A DNA stretch of 64,000 bases from Costus lasius. Taxonomy: Eukaryota > Streptophyta > Magnoliopsida > Zingiberales > Costaceae. The notes beneath the pieces are model-generated. The model saw only the letters and a list, made by a program, of their open reading frames with translations. It did not search any database and had not been told where the DNA came from. The position numbers were made by a program, and so were the translations under genes. Positions 38,440-50,794 of this stretch are shown here, piece after piece (position 1 is the first letter of the stretch; every line of letters starts with the position of its first letter). The stretch spans positions 868,001 to 932,000 of the forward strand of contig JANVAS020000239.1 in the NCBI GenBank assembly GCA_027563935.2. The letters run 5' to 3'.

Positions 38440-38961
38440 TGTTGGGGTATGCCCTTAAGGCTAATGTTTGAGGCCTTGGATTCTTTCAGTATCATGTATA
38501 AACTTTTATGTTTATAAAGGCAATGGTTGTTATTCAGTTTATTACATTGTCTGCTGCAATAAGTGTGCTTCTGAATAATGTCTCAATGCTGTTCAGCTTG
38601 GCTGACATGCTGTCATGTCCTTAGTCGAGATATCTTGGTGAACATGAGACAGCCTTGATATGACTGAGACTAATATGTGTTCTAATCTTATAGGATGCTT
38701 CGAGCATGGAATAAGATGTAGACTCATGGGTACATTGGATGTACTGGACAGACCCTACTAGGATATTCAATTGCTTGTCATAATGTGAATAATCCTTGTT
38801 TGCAACAAGTGGCACATGTCCTCTGACTTGAGATCACTTGTGTTTCTAAATGATGATTGTCATTGTTTTGAGGTAGCTCAATATCATTTGAAACATAATG
38901 GTTATAGACTATCTTGGATAATGATCATGAGTCAGGTTAGGACACTAGTGATAGATATAGG
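38440..38961 (+). repeat. A3 3' LTR, first part
   Basis: Starts after PPT 38429-38439. Interrupted by A4 at ATAGG (38957-38961). Confidence 0.95.
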
Positions 38962-40674
38962 TGAAGGACCCCTTTCAAGAGGGGGGCGAAACCCTAAACA
39001 TGCGCATATGAAAAACTTTGTGCATGGGCGGAAAATAGGGCATCAAGAATCATATGCATTATATATGATCAACTTAAATCTATAGATTAAATCATACCAT
39101 AGCCATTAGTTCGAATGGCGTCTAGGAATAAGAGAGTCGAGTGCTTCACCTCCACACGGTGCGCACACAAGGTGATGTAGCCTACTCCTTGTTGATCCTT
39201 GTGCTAGCAAGGTTCTCCAAGGGTGCTTGTCGAATGGAAGGAATGAGAGATCTTGCTTGGCGATCTTCTTCTTCTCCTTGGCGACAACCTTCTTCACCAC
39301 ACGAGAAGCCGTCGAGAGGAAGAGGCAAAAAGGGGCGAGAATAGCATGAGTGCGTTGAACGTGAGGTGTGGTATCTATTTTGGAACACGACTCTTCCAAA
39401 AATAGTAAACCATTCACTTCATGCGTTCATGCATTCATGAACCGTGCGCTCAATCAAGGCAAACCGCCCAAAGCGCCATGAAGACTTTGAACCATGCGTT
39501 CAACCATGTAAACCGGTTCAAGCCATTCGGTTCAACCCAATTTGGCTCAAAGACCAAATCAAACCAAGCCTTTGTCCATATCACCTTAAACCCTAAGGTT
39601 CAGGATCTGACCGTTCATCTCATGATGCTCTTGATCTCATCGATCTAGCATCAACTCTCTCGATCAAAGCTTACCGATCTCAAGCTCTAATCAATCGAAC
39701 ATGATCAGACCAGATCTCACTTACAATCAGAGTTTAAATCCCTTTAAACTGAACCAAAACAATTCAGTCCACACGATCTGACTTAAGTAAGCCATATCAT
39801 TAAATTGTGCGACCCTGAGGGTTTCCTTCAAATGACGGTAACGATAACTTACGTTATCACGATCAGTGAGGGGTATCTAGCAACACATCACTGTCTCCCG
39901 ATATAGAGGAAAGAGTCTTCCAAGACTACACCCAAACCACAGCACAAGTGTGAATCAACTCACTAGGCATACATATTTCCTTTGCCACTGGATGTTCTTA
40001 TTGGACAAGCGTGTCAAGCTTGTAGCTCCAATATGATGAGCATGATTAGATCAGATGAACATAGTCACCTGGGTATGGCCATACACTTTCTCAATCATCT
40101 CATCCAGGGGGGCCCCATTAGAACATCACACTCCAATTAAGGAGACGGCAATCCTTTATCTATCACTAGTGCCCTAACATGACTCATGATCATTATCCAA
40201 GATAGTTGATAACCATTATGTTTCAAATGATATTGAACTACCTCAAAACAATGACAATCATCATTTAGAAACACAAGTGATCTCAAGTCAAAGGACATGT
40301 GCCACTTGTTGCAATCAAGGATTATTCACATTGTGACAAGCAATTGAATATCCTAGTAGGGTCTGTCCAGTACATCCAATGTACCCATGAGTCTACATCT
40401 TATTCCATGCTCGAAGCATCCTATAAGATTAGAACACATATTAGTCTCAATCATATCAAGGCTGTCTCATGTTCACCAAGATATCTCGACTAAGGACATT
40501 AAGCATGTCAGCCTAGCTGAACAGCATTGAGACATTATTCAGAAGTACAATTATTGCAGCAGACAATGTAACAAACTGAATAACAACCATTGCCTTTATA
40601 AACATAAGAGTTTATACATGATACTGAAAGAATCCCAAGACCTCAAACATTAGCCTTAAGGGCATACCCCAACA
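38962..40674 (-). repeat. A4 3' LTR
   Basis: 1,713 bp on the left side of the element. Followed on its right by the polypurine tract (complement ATCTCCCACTT, 40675-40685). Confidence 0.96.
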
Positions 40675-40694
40675 ATCTCCCACTTGCACTTAAT

Positions 40695-43600
40695 CTAATG
40701 GTTGAGAAATCTCAAACCCATTTTATTACAGTGCTTCTCATGCTTCTGCTGCGCCAGAGGCTTGGTAAGCGGGTCTGCTAGATTGTCATCTGTATGAACC
40801 TTGCAGACTTTGATCTCGCCTCGATCAATGATCTCCCGGATCAAGTGAAACCGTCTCTGTATGTGCTTGGACTTCTGGTGCGACCGTGGTTCCTTTGCTT
40901 GTCCTATTGCTCCAGTGTTATCACAAAAGATAACCAATGGATCTGCACTCGAAGGAACAACACCAAGTTCCTGAATGAACTTACGAATCCACACTGCCTC
41001 CTTGGATGCTTCTAAGGCTGTAACATACTCGGCTTCTGTTGTCGAATCAGCAACAATTGACTGTTTGAAACTTTTCCACACCACTGCTCCACCATTCAAG
41101 CTAAAAACATAGCCTGATTGCGATCGGAAATCATCCTGGTCAGATTGGAACGAAGCGTCAGTATATCCTTCAATACTGAGTTCTTCCTGACCTCCATATA
41201 TCAAGAACATATCTTTGGTCCTCCACAGATATTTTAAAATGTTCTTGACTGCAATCCAGTGCGCCTGACCTGGATTACTTTGGAATCGACTGGTCACGCT
41301 TAACCCGTAAGCGACGTCTGGGCGAGTACACAACATCGCATACATAATGGACCCAATAGCCGAAGCATAAGGCATATTGTCCATTTCATCTTTCTCAGTC
41401 TGTGTTTGTGGACACTGACTCTTTGAAAGATTCAGACCATGTCTGACTGGAAGATATCCTCTTTTAGAATTCTCTAAATGGAATCTCTCCAGGACCTTAT
41501 CGATGTAAGTACTCTGGCACAGCCCGAGAAGCCTCTTAGATCTATCCCTATAGATCTTCACACCTAATACATAGGTCGCTTCTCCTAGATCTTTCATCTG
41601 AAAACATTTCCTTAACCATGCCTTAACAGCATGCAGTTCAGGAATATCGTTTCCAATGATTAAGATATCATCGACGTAGAGGACTAGGAAAGTAATCACG
41701 CTCCCACTAAACCTCTTATATACACACGGGTCATCTTCGTTCTTGATGAAACCAAATTCACTGATCGATTCATCAAAACGAATATTCCAGCTTCTAGATG
41801 CTTGTTTAAGTCCATAAATGGACTTCTTTAACTTGAATATCTTATGACGATCTGATGGATTAGTGAAACCTTCAGGTTGTGTCATATACACATCCTCATC
41901 CAGTTTTCCATTAAGGAAAGCCGTCTTCACATCCATTTGCCAGATCTCATAATCGTAATATGCTGCTATCGCGAAAAGAATCCGAATAGACTTGAACATG
42001 GCTACAGGAGAGAAAGTTTCATCATAATCTATCCCGTAGATTTGTTTGAAACCTTTCGCAACTAGCCTGCCTTTATAGGTAACCACGTTACCATCCATGT
42101 CAATCTTCTTCTTGAAGATCCATTTACAGCCTATAGGGATTACTCCCGGAGGCGGATCAACCAAATCCCAGACTTGGTTATCTGACATGGAGTCCATCTC
42201 GGCTCGCATAGCTTCAAGCCATCTCGCTGAGTCCGGTCCACTGACCGCATCCGCATAAGTGAGGGGTTCATCATGATCAATGATGTAGACTCCGTCATAG
42301 CGCTCAGGCTGTCGACGGATCCTTCCCGATCTTCGCGGTTCCCGTGATATCTGAGCCTCAGGTTGTTCAATAACCTGTTTTACTGGCTCAGGCTCATCCA
42401 ATTGTGCTTGACAACTTTGCCCTTCCTCTGGATTCTCATCCAGCTTTATTTCTCTCCCACTGGCCTCTCGCAGAAGAAACTCCTTCTCAAGAAAAATGGC
42501 CGTCCGAGCAACAAAAACCTTGTTCTCTTTGGGATCGTAGAAATAATAACCCTTCGTTTCCTTAGGGTAACTGACAAAGATGCATTTCTCAGATCTGCTC
42601 TCTAGTTTCCCAGAGGCGAGCTTTTTGACATAAGCCTCGCAACCCCAGATCTTTATAAATGTCAAGCTCGGCTGTTTCCCATACCATAACTCATATGGAG
42701 TTTTAGAAACTGCCTTGGATGGCACTCGGTTTAGTACCTTTGCAGCTGTTTCCAGTGCAAATCCCCAAAAGGAGTAAGGTAGAGTAGCCTGACTCATCAT
42801 AGAACGAACCATATCAAGTAATGTTCTATTTCTCCTCTCGGACACACCATTCCATTGCGGTGTTCCTGGCGGAGTGAGCTGTGAGATAATCCCACACTCC
42901 TTCAGATAGTTAGTAAACTCTCGACTTAGGTATTCTCCACCTCGATCAGAACGAAGTGCCTTGATATTTCGGCCTAGCTGATTTTGTACTTCATTCTTGA
43001 ACTCTTTGAACTTGTCAAAAGATTCACTTTTATGTCTCATAAGATAGACATAACCATACCTACTGAAATCATCAGTAAAGGTAATGAAGTATTGATAGCC
43101 ACCTCTGGCATGTTTACTAAATGGCCCACACACATCACTGTGTATAAGGTCAAGTAAACCTGAAGCCCTTTGACCTTTGTTAGGAAAAGGTGACTTCGTC
43201 ATTTTACCCATCAAACAAGCTTTGCATGTATCAATCTCCTCATAGGAGAATGATCCCAGCAGTCCATGATCATGCAACCGCTTAATGCGCTTCTTGTTAA
43301 TATGGCCTAAACGACTATGCCATAACAAGGTGCTGTCATCAGCATACTTGGCTTTCTTATTATCCATATTTTGTATAGAACAGTCCATGTCCAACATGAA
43401 TAACCCATTGTTAATTGATCCAGTAGCATAAACAATATTATCTAAAGAAAGAATACACTTTGAAATATTACATTCAAAGGAAAAACCTTTCCTGACAAGA
43501 GCAGGAATAGAGATAATATTTTTAGTAATGCTGGGAACAAAGTAACAATTGTCTAGTTCTAATACAAGTCCAGATGGTAATGAGATGTAATATTCTCCTA

Positions 43601-44579
43601 CAGCAACAGCAGCAACCCGTGCCCCGTTTCCAACTCGTAGGTCCACCTCATGCTGTCCCACCTGTCTTCTTCTCTTGAGTTCCTGTACATTTGAACAAAT
43701 GTGAACTCCACATGCAGTGTCCAACACCCATGGAATAGAAGAAGAGGATATCATGACTTCAGTCACGTAAATACCTGAGCCAGAAGCAATGCTTCCCCTC
43801 TTGTCTCCCTGGAGCGCTTTATAGTCCTTTTTCCAGTGACCCAGCTGGCCACAGTGGAAACATCTGTATTCCTTCGACTGCTTAACCTTTTGTTTCAGAG
43901 CCTTGTTGTAGTTCTTGACGGGGGCTTTGCCCTTCTTCCCCTTCTTCTTGTTCCTGGAAGGAAACATCAAGACAGAGGTTGAAGGCTTTCCCTTGAGAGT
44001 CTCCTCAGTAGTCAAGAGCATATTCAGCAACTCTGCCGGGGTACAGTCGATCTTGTTCATATTAAAGTTAATAATGAACGGATCGAAAGAGGCCGGGAGA
44101 GACTGCAGAATAATGTCTACAGCAAGCTCCTGATTGATGGTATGCCCCAGTTTCTCTAGAGCCTCTTTGTGCCCAATCATCTTGAGCACATGAGCTCCCA
44201 CTGGACTCCCTTCAGCCAGTTTGCTCTGAAAGAAAAGCTTGGTCAAATTATAGCGTTCAGTCCTCGCCTGTGCAGCATATAGCATCTTGAGGTTTGCTAT
44301 CATTTCTATAGCAGACATATCCTCATGCTGACGCTGCAGCTGTGGCGTCATAAACGCTAGCATCAGGCAAGCAACATAAATGCTATCATTGACATGCTTT
44401 TCATAGGCTTCCCGAACCGCCCTTGCGGCGTTCGGAGCGGGTTGAGGCGGTGTAGCCGTCTCGAGGACATACAGTTTCCTCTCTGCCTTAAGAACAATCT
44501 TAAGGTGTCCGTACCAGTCTGAGAAGTTTGGCCCAGCAAACTTCTCCCTTTCCAGTAGGGATCGCACATTGAAGCTCAT
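40695..44579 (-). CDS. A4 Gag-Pol polyprotein (1,294 aa), open
   Basis: Single-ORF copia polyprotein. Gag occupies about residues 1-235, then a lysine-rich stretch and a zinc knuckle starting at Cys240. The fourth ligand, residue 253, is Tyr (codon 43823-43821) instead of Cys. Next come an aspartic protease with DTACG near 286, the integrase HHCC zinc domain near 420-455, the DD35E core with all three residues, RT with YVDD near 970, and RNase H near 1140-1190. Several single substitutions against A5 (for example Gly to Ser in the FVGYPKETKG motif) suggest mild decay. The upstream frame is open to the acceptor-like site, so the real start may be the spliced LTR ATG (46454-46452). Whether a CCHY knuckle works is unknown. 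Confidence 0.95.
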   Translation of the reverse strand: MSFNVRSLLEREKFAGPNFSDWYGHLKIVLKAERKLYVLETATPPQPAPNAARAVREAYEKHVNDSIYVACLMLAFMTPQLQRQHEDMSAIEMIANLKMLYAAQARTERYNLTKLFFQSKLAEGSPVGAHVLKMIGHKEALEKLGHTINQELAVDIILQSLPASFDPFIINFNMNKIDCTPAELLNMLLTTEETLKGKPSTSVLMFPSRNKKKGKKGKAPVKNYNKALKQKVKQSKEYRCFHCGQLGHWKKDYKALQGDKRGSIASGSGIYVTEVMISSSSIPWVLDTACGVHICSNVQELKRRRQVGQHEVDLRVGNGARVAAVAVGEYYISLPSGLVLELDNCYFVPSITKNIISIPALVRKGFSFECNISKCILSLDNIVYATGSINNGLFMLDMDCSIQNMDNKKAKYADDSTLLWHSRLGHINKKRIKRLHDHGLLGSFSYEEIDTCKACLMGKMTKSPFPNKGQRASGLLDLIHSDVCGPFSKHARGGYQYFITFTDDFSRYGYVYLMRHKSESFDKFKEFKNEVQNQLGRNIKALRSDRGGEYLSREFTNYLKECGIISQLTPPGTPQWNGVSERRNRTLLDMVRSMMSQATLPYSFWGFALETAAKVLNRVPSKAVSKTPYELWYGKQPSLTFIKIWGCEAYVKKLASGKLESRSEKCIFVSYPKETKGYYFYDPKENKVFVARTAIFLEKEFLLREASGREIKLDENPEEGQSCQAQLDEPEPVKQVIEQPEAQISREPRRSGRIRRQPERYDGVYIIDHDEPLTYADAVSGPDSARWLEAMRAEMDSMSDNQVWDLVDPPPGVIPIGCKWIFKKKIDMDGNVVTYKGRLVAKGFKQIYGIDYDETFSPVAMFKSIRILFAIAAYYDYEIWQMDVKTAFLNGKLDEDVYMTQPEGFTNPSDRHKIFKLKKSIYGLKQASRSWNIRFDESISEFGFIKNEDDPCVYKRFSGSVITFLVLYVDDILIIGNDIPELHAVKAWLRKCFQMKDLGEATYVLGVKIYRDRSKRLLGLCQSTYIDKVLERFHLENSKRGYLPVRHGLNLSKSQCPQTQTEKDEMDNMPYASAIGSIMYAMLCTRPDVAYGLSVTSRFQSNPGQAHWIAVKNILKYLWRTKDMFLIYGGQEELSIEGYTDASFQSDQDDFRSQSGYVFSLNGGAVVWKSFKQSIVADSTTEAEYVTALEASKEAVWIRKFIQELGVVPSSADPLVIFCDNTGAIGQAKEPRSHQKSKHIQRRFHLIREIIDRGEIKVCKVHTDDNLADPLTKPLAQQKHEKHCNKMGLRFLNH

Positions 44580-46309
44580 GGTGTTCGTTGCTGCAGGAAT
44601 CTACAACAATGCAAGAACAGCAAGGTCAGTATCAATGTTAAGAATCAATTCAGGACTTAAGACTGATTCTTTTCTCACTATTTTATCTGACTGAAAAATC
44701 CATTAAAACAGTCCGAAAGAGTTATCACTCTTTTAGTGAGATGGGATCCAGATTTCATACTTGGTCTCCGCGTCCCGCTCAGGCGAGATAAGATGCACAG
44801 AGAGTACAAGCACTAATTTCTGGTAGGCTGCCTCCATATAGCTACCATATGCCCCATATGTAGCCCACATGGTCAAGCTGACCCGACCTACTCCCTGGAC
44901 CACCACGTGCTATGCTGAGCAACGAGAAGCGATAAATCCCTTCTCTATAACACGCAGGTGAAATCACACACCGTCTGAAGATAGATGGACGTGCCCACTG
45001 AGTGGGTACAACACGGCTCCAACGATAGTCAGAACAATGAGGTTTCGCGTCAGAAGGCTTACGAGCTTGATATTTTTTTAGCGTTGGATTTTAACGGTCT
45101 TTTATCTTCTTAACTATCATGCAAACCCTATGGTGATAGCAGAAGATAAACAAATCATGCACTTCTAATTATAAAAACAATAAGTAGAAAGAATGCTGAT
45201 CTTATGTGGTAAAAGCCCATTAACCCTAAGTAAGACCTTAATTTAACTTAAGTCTTCACTTTAGCTCTTCATGGGTCTTTTGCATCTCATCTGGCCCAAC
45301 CCAGGGCCCTAGCGCCCACTGCAGCTCAGGTGCGCCCACCAGGTATATGCGCCTGTCCTAGGGTCGAACCCTAGACCTCCCACCTGGTCAAGCCACTGCT
45401 GCATGCGCCAATGCCATGTGTGCTCTGTGCTCTTGTCTGATTAAATTACAAAATAATCTATCTAGACAAGATTGACTCGCAGGTCAATTACACTTTATAA
45501 ATTAAATAAATATGATACGCAGATCACAATAAAATTAATTTAACAATTTATCCAGGCTCGCAGGCCCCAGCACAGCACACATTAAAAGGGTAACCCACAT
45601 AAGATGAAATAAACATATATCATGGCATCCAATCAACATGTGATCCTTTAACAAGAAAATAAAATTTTTGAAAACCCATTGGCATCAATTTTAATTTTCT
45701 TATGTGCCCTACAACCTTACAACAGTCCATTGATAGGGATCCACTCATCATATCTAGTCAGATCCACTGCCCTTACATGCACCAAGTCCTAACTGACTTG
45801 AGTTGACCTAATGGTCAACCATGCATGCGCCAAGGGCTGAATAACTCTCATGAGTTCTGGCAAGCGGGTGTGACCCCGGGCCTAACTCATGTGCGTTCAC
45901 TGGTTGTCTCAATCAGACCTCGCTACACGCCTGTGATGCAATCGACCTATAGCCACCTCATGCTTGCGCATAGGTGCCATCTGGTCGACCCATCTAGACT
46001 GTCAGATGGTCTGATCAGACTATTTGGATCTAACCTAGAGGATGACTTCAACCCCATCAACCCGTCTAAGGGTTTATAGTAGGCGCTTAGATCTAAGGTA
46101 GGGGCGCGCAAGTTAAGTTTTGATAAAACTCTATAGCATGCGCCAACACATAACTTCATACATGCGCAACATAAGAATAAACATACAACATGTATATTAC
46201 GCATGAGCATGATGATAGTTGTCGATCTAAGCATAAATACAAAGCATGGATCACATAAACTCAAAGCAATCATATAAGATCATGCATAAACTTGGCTCTG
46301 ATACCAATT
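44580..46309 (-). other. A4 5' leader with PBS and an internal deletion
   Basis: PBS 46295-46306. Hairpins 1 and 3 are present (near 44995-45010 and 44773-44786), but about 120 bp including hairpin 2 is missing at about 44829, where GGTAGGC joins TGCCTCC directly. Acceptor-like complement of GTTGTAG lies just upstream of gag. T-arm-like hairpin near 45360-45376. Confidence 0.8.
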
Positions 46310-48022
46310 TGAAGGACACCTTTCAAGAGGGGGGCGAAACCCTAAACATGCGCATATGAAAAACTTTGTGCATGGGCGGAAAATAGGGCATCAAGAATCA
46401 TATGCATTATATATGATCAACTTAAATATGTAGATTGAATCATACCATAGCCATTAGTTCGAATGGCGTCTAGGAAGAAGAGAGTCGAGTGCTTCTCCTC
46501 CACACGGTGCGCACACAAGGTGATGTAGCCTACTCCTTGTTGATCCTTGTGCTAGCAAGGTTCTCCAAGGGTGCTTGTCGAATGGAAGGAATGAGAGATC
46601 TTGCTTGGCGATCTTCTTCTTCTCCTTGGCGACAACCTTCTTCACCACACGAGAAGCCGTCGAGAGGAAGAGGCAAAAAGGGGCGAGAATAGCATGAGTG
46701 CGTTGAACGTGAGGTGTGGTATCTATTTTGGAAAACGACTCTTCCGAAAATAGTAAACCATTCACTTCATGCGTTCATGCATTCATGAACCGTGCGCTCA
46801 CTCAAGGCAAACCGCCCAAAGCGCCATGAAGACTTTGAACCATGCGTTCACCCATGTAAACTGGTTCAAGCCATTCGGTTCAACCCAATTTGGCTCAAAG
46901 ACCAAATCAAACCAAGCCTTTGTCCAGATCACCTTAAACCCTAAGGTTCAGGATCTGACCGTTCATCTCATGATGCTCTTGATCTCATCGATCTAGCATC
47001 AACTCTCTCGATCAAAGCTTACCGATCTCAAGCTCTAATCAATCGAACATGATCAGACCAGATCTCACTTACAATCAGAGTTTAAATCCCTTTAAACTGA
47101 ACCAAAACAATTCAGTCCACACGATCTGAATTAAGTAAGCCATATCATCAAATTGTGCGACCCTGAGGGTTTCCTTCAAATGTCGGTAACGATAACTTAC
47201 GTTATCACGATCAGTGAGGGGTATCTAGCAACACATCACTGCCTCCCGATATAGAGGAAAGAGTCTTCCAAGACTACACCCAAACCACAGCACAAGTGTG
47301 AATCAACTCACTAGGCATACATATTTCCTTTGCCACTGGATGTTCTTATTGGACAAGCGTGTCAAGCTTGTAGCTCCAATATGATGAGCATGATTAGATC
47401 AGATGAACATAGTCACCTGGGTATGGCCATACACTTTCTCAATCATCTCATCCAGGGGGGCCCCATTAGAACATCATACTCCAATTAAGGAGACGGCAAT
47501 CCTTTATCTATCACTAGTGCCCTAACATGACTCATGATCATTATCCAAGATAGTTGATAACCATTATGTTTCAAATGATATTGAACTACCTCAAAACAAT
47601 GACAATCATCATTTAGAAACACAAGTGATCTCAAGTCAAAGGACATGTGCCACTTGTTGCAATCAAGGATTATTCACATTGTGACAAGCAATTGAATATC
47701 CTAGTAGGGTCTGTCCAGTACATCCAATGTACCCATGAGTCTACATCTTATTCCATGCTCGAAGCATCCTATAAGATTAGAACACATATTAGTCTCAATC
47801 ATATCAAGGATGTCTCATGTTCACCAAAATATCTCGACTAAGGACATTAAGCATGTTAGCCTAGCTGAACAGCATTGAGACATTATTCAGAAGTACAATT
47901 ATTGCAGCAGACAATGTAACAAACTGAATAACAACCATTGCCTTTATAAACATAAGAGTTTATACATGATACTGAAAGAATCCCAAGACCTCAAACATTA
48001 GCCTTAAGGGCATACCCCAACA
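46310..48022 (-). repeat. A4 5' LTR
   Basis: 1,713 bp. Start codon on the minus strand at 46454-46452, followed after six bases by the GTATGA donor. The right end is followed by the ATAGG duplication. Confidence 0.96.
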
Positions 48023-48072
48023 ATAGGATTGCCGTCTCCTTGTTTGGAGTGTGATGTTCTAAAGGGGCCCCC
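48023..48072 (+). repeat. A3 3' LTR, 50-bp island between A4 and A6
   Basis: Continues the A3 LTR after A4: ATAGGATTGCC... through the CTCC/GGAG hairpin to GGGGCCCCC, where A6 begins. CCCCC (48068-48072) should be repeated after A6 outside the window. Confidence 0.92.
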
Positions 48073-49558
48073 TGTTGGGGTATGCCCTTAAGCCTAATGT
48101 TTGAGGCCTTGGGAATGTATCAGTATCATGTAATAAACTGTTATGTTTATATAGGCATGGTTATTATTCAGTTAGCTACATTGTCTGCTGCAATATATGT
48201 TCTTCTGAATAATGTCTCAAAGCTGTTCAGCTAGGCTGACAGGCTATAATGTCCTTAGTCGATGTATCTTGGTGAACATGAGACAGCCTTGATATGGTTA
48301 AGACTAATATGTGTTCTAGTCTTATAGGATGCTTCGAGCATGGAATAAGATGTAGACTCATGGGTACATTGGATGTACTGGACAGACCCTACTAGGATGT
48401 TCAATTGTTTGTCGCAATGTGAATAATCTTTGAATATGACAAGTGGCACATTTCCTCTGACTTAAGATCACTTGTGTTTTCTAAATGATGATTGTCATTG
48501 TTTTGAGGTAGTTCAATATCATTTGAAACATAATGGTTATAGACTATCTTGGATAATGAACTTGAGTCATGTTAGGGCACTAGTGATAGACATAGGATTG
48601 CCGTCTCCTTGTTTAAGGAGTGTGATGTTCTAAAGGGGCCCCCTGGATGAGATGATTGAGAAAGTGTATGGCCATACCCAGGTGACTGTGTTCATCTGAT
48701 CTAATCATGCTCATCATATTGGAGCTACAAGCTTGACGCGCTTGTCCAATAAGAACATCTAGTGGCAAAGGAAACATGTATGCCTAGTGATGTGGATTCA
48801 CACTTGTGCTGTGTTTTGGGTGTAGTCTTGGAAGACTCTTTCCTTTATATCGGGAGACAGTGATGTGTTGCTAGATACCCCTCACTGATCGTGATAACGT
48901 GAGTTATCGTTACCGACATTTAAAGGAAACCCTCAGGGTCGCACAATTTGATGATATGGCTTACTTAAGTCAGATCGAGTGGACTAAATTGTTCGGGTTC
49001 AGTTTAAAGGGATTTAATCTCTGATTGTGAGTGAGAACTGGTCTGATCATGTTTCATTGATTAGGGCTTGAGATCGGTAAGCTTCGATTGAGAGATTGGA
49101 TGCTAGATCGATGAGATCAGGAGCATCAAGAGATGAACGGTCAGATCTGGAGCCTTAGGGTTTATTTGAGATCTGGACTTGATTGCTTGGCTTAATTGGT
49201 CTCTGGACCAAACCAATTTGAACCGGCTCGTTAAATGAGCGCATGGTTCAAGGGGAGAGGAGTTAGCGACATGTTCACTTGGCGTGAACGTTGGAGCGAA
49301 GTGTGGTGGCTATTTTTAGTAACCACGATCTCCACTTGGAGATGTTGTTCACGACCGAATAGAGTGCTCTCTATTCTCGCCTCTCGCCCATATTCCTCTT
49401 GACGCTTTCGTGTGTGGCGACGCCTTGAAGGTAGAGGAGGATTTGGCCAAGAGAAGGACATCTCATCTTTCCCTTTCACTCGACAAGGACCTCTTGGAAC
49501 CTTGCTAGCACAAGGAGCACCAAGGGAGGAAGCAACATCATCTTGTGTGTGACGATTT
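48073..49558 (+). repeat. A6 5' LTR, left part
   Basis: Starts TGTTGGGGTATGCCC; interrupted at GATTT (49554-49558) by A5. Contains the intact GATAAC/GTTATC dyad (48893-48908) and CTATTTTTAG near 49310. Confidence 0.95.
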
Positions 49559-50794
49559 TGTTGGGGTATGCCCTTAAGGCTAATGTTTGAGGCCTGTGGG
49601 AATGTAACAAGTATCATGTAATAAACTATTATGTTTATAAAGGCATGGTTGTTATTCAGTTAGTTACATTGTCTGCTGCAATATATGTTCTTCTGAATAA
49701 TGTCTCAAAGCTGTTCAGCTGGGCTGACATGCTGTTATGTCCTTAGTCGATGTATCTTGGTGAACATGAGACAACCTTGATATGGTTAAGACTAATATGT
49801 GTTCTGATCTTATAGGATGCTTCGAGCATGGAATAAGATGTAGACTCATGGGTACATGGGATGTACTGGACAGACCCTACTAGGATGTTCAGTTGTTTGT
49901 CACAACGTGAATATTCCTTGTATAAGACAAGTGGCACATTTCCTCTGACTTGAGATCACTTGTGTTTTCTAAATGATGATTGTCATTATTTTGAGTTAGT
50001 TCAATATCATTTGAAACATAATGATTATAGACTATCTTGGATGGTGAGCTTGAGTCAGGTTAGGGCACTAGTGATAGACATAGGATTGCCGTCTCCTTGT
50101 TTAAGGAGTGTGATGTTCTAAAGGGGCCCCCTGGATGAGATGATTGAGAGAGTGTATGGCCATACCCAGGTGACAGTGTTCATCTGATCTAATCATGCTC
50201 ATCATATTGGAGTTACAAGTTTGACAGACTTGTCCAATAAGAACATCCAGTGGCAAAGGAAATATGTATGCTTTGTGAAATGATTCACACTTGTGCTATG
50301 GTTTGGGTGTAGTCTTGGAAGACTCTTTCCTTTATATCGGGAGACAGTGATGTGTTGCTAGATACCCCTCACTGATCGTGATAATGTGAATTATCGTTAC
50401 CGACATTTAAAGGAAACCCTTAGGGTCGCACAATTTGATGATATGGCTTACTTAAGTCAGATCGTGTGGACTGAATTGTTTGGGTTCAGTTTTAAGGGAT
50501 TTAATCTCTGATTGTAAGTGAGATCTGGTCTGATCATGTTTGATTGATTAGGGCTTGAGATCGGTAAGCTTCGATTGAGAGAATGGATGCCAGATCGGTC
50601 AGATCAGGGGCATTAAAGAGATCGACGGTTAGATCTAAAGCCTTAGGGTTTATTTGATCTAGGCCTTGTCGCTTGGCTTGGTTGGTTCTTAAACCGAACC
50701 AATTGAACCAGCTCACTAAAAGAGCGCTTGGTTCATAGGGAGAGGAGTGGGCGACGAGTTCACATAGCGTGAACGTTGGGATGAGGAGAGGTTA

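Larger units (their letters stand above)
38962..48022 (-). mobile_element. A4: complete family A copia element with an open gag-pol
   Basis: Minus strand, 9,061 bp. LTRs 38962-40674 and 46310-48022 are both 1,713 bp. Target duplication ATAGG at 38957-38961 and 48023-48027. PBS 46295-46306, PPT 40675-40685. By eye I count about 20 differences between the LTRs (roughly 1%), so it is young but older than A5. The polyprotein ORF is uninterrupted, but the zinc knuckle has lost a ligand and the leader lacks about 120 bp. Interrupts the A3 3' LTR. Confidence 0.96.
31004..48072 (+). mobile_element. A3: family A copia element, 3' LTR split by A4 and A6
   Basis: Plus-strand element with 5' LTR 31004-32686, leader, broken gag-pol 34537-38419, PPT 38429-38439, and 3' LTR 38440-38961 plus 48023-48072. 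The remainder of the 3' LTR lies beyond A6 outside the window. The 5' end begins TGTCGGGG, one base off the family TGTTGGGG. The left flank is GAACT (30999-31003) in the gypsy fragment; the matching duplication is off-window. Confidence 0.93.
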
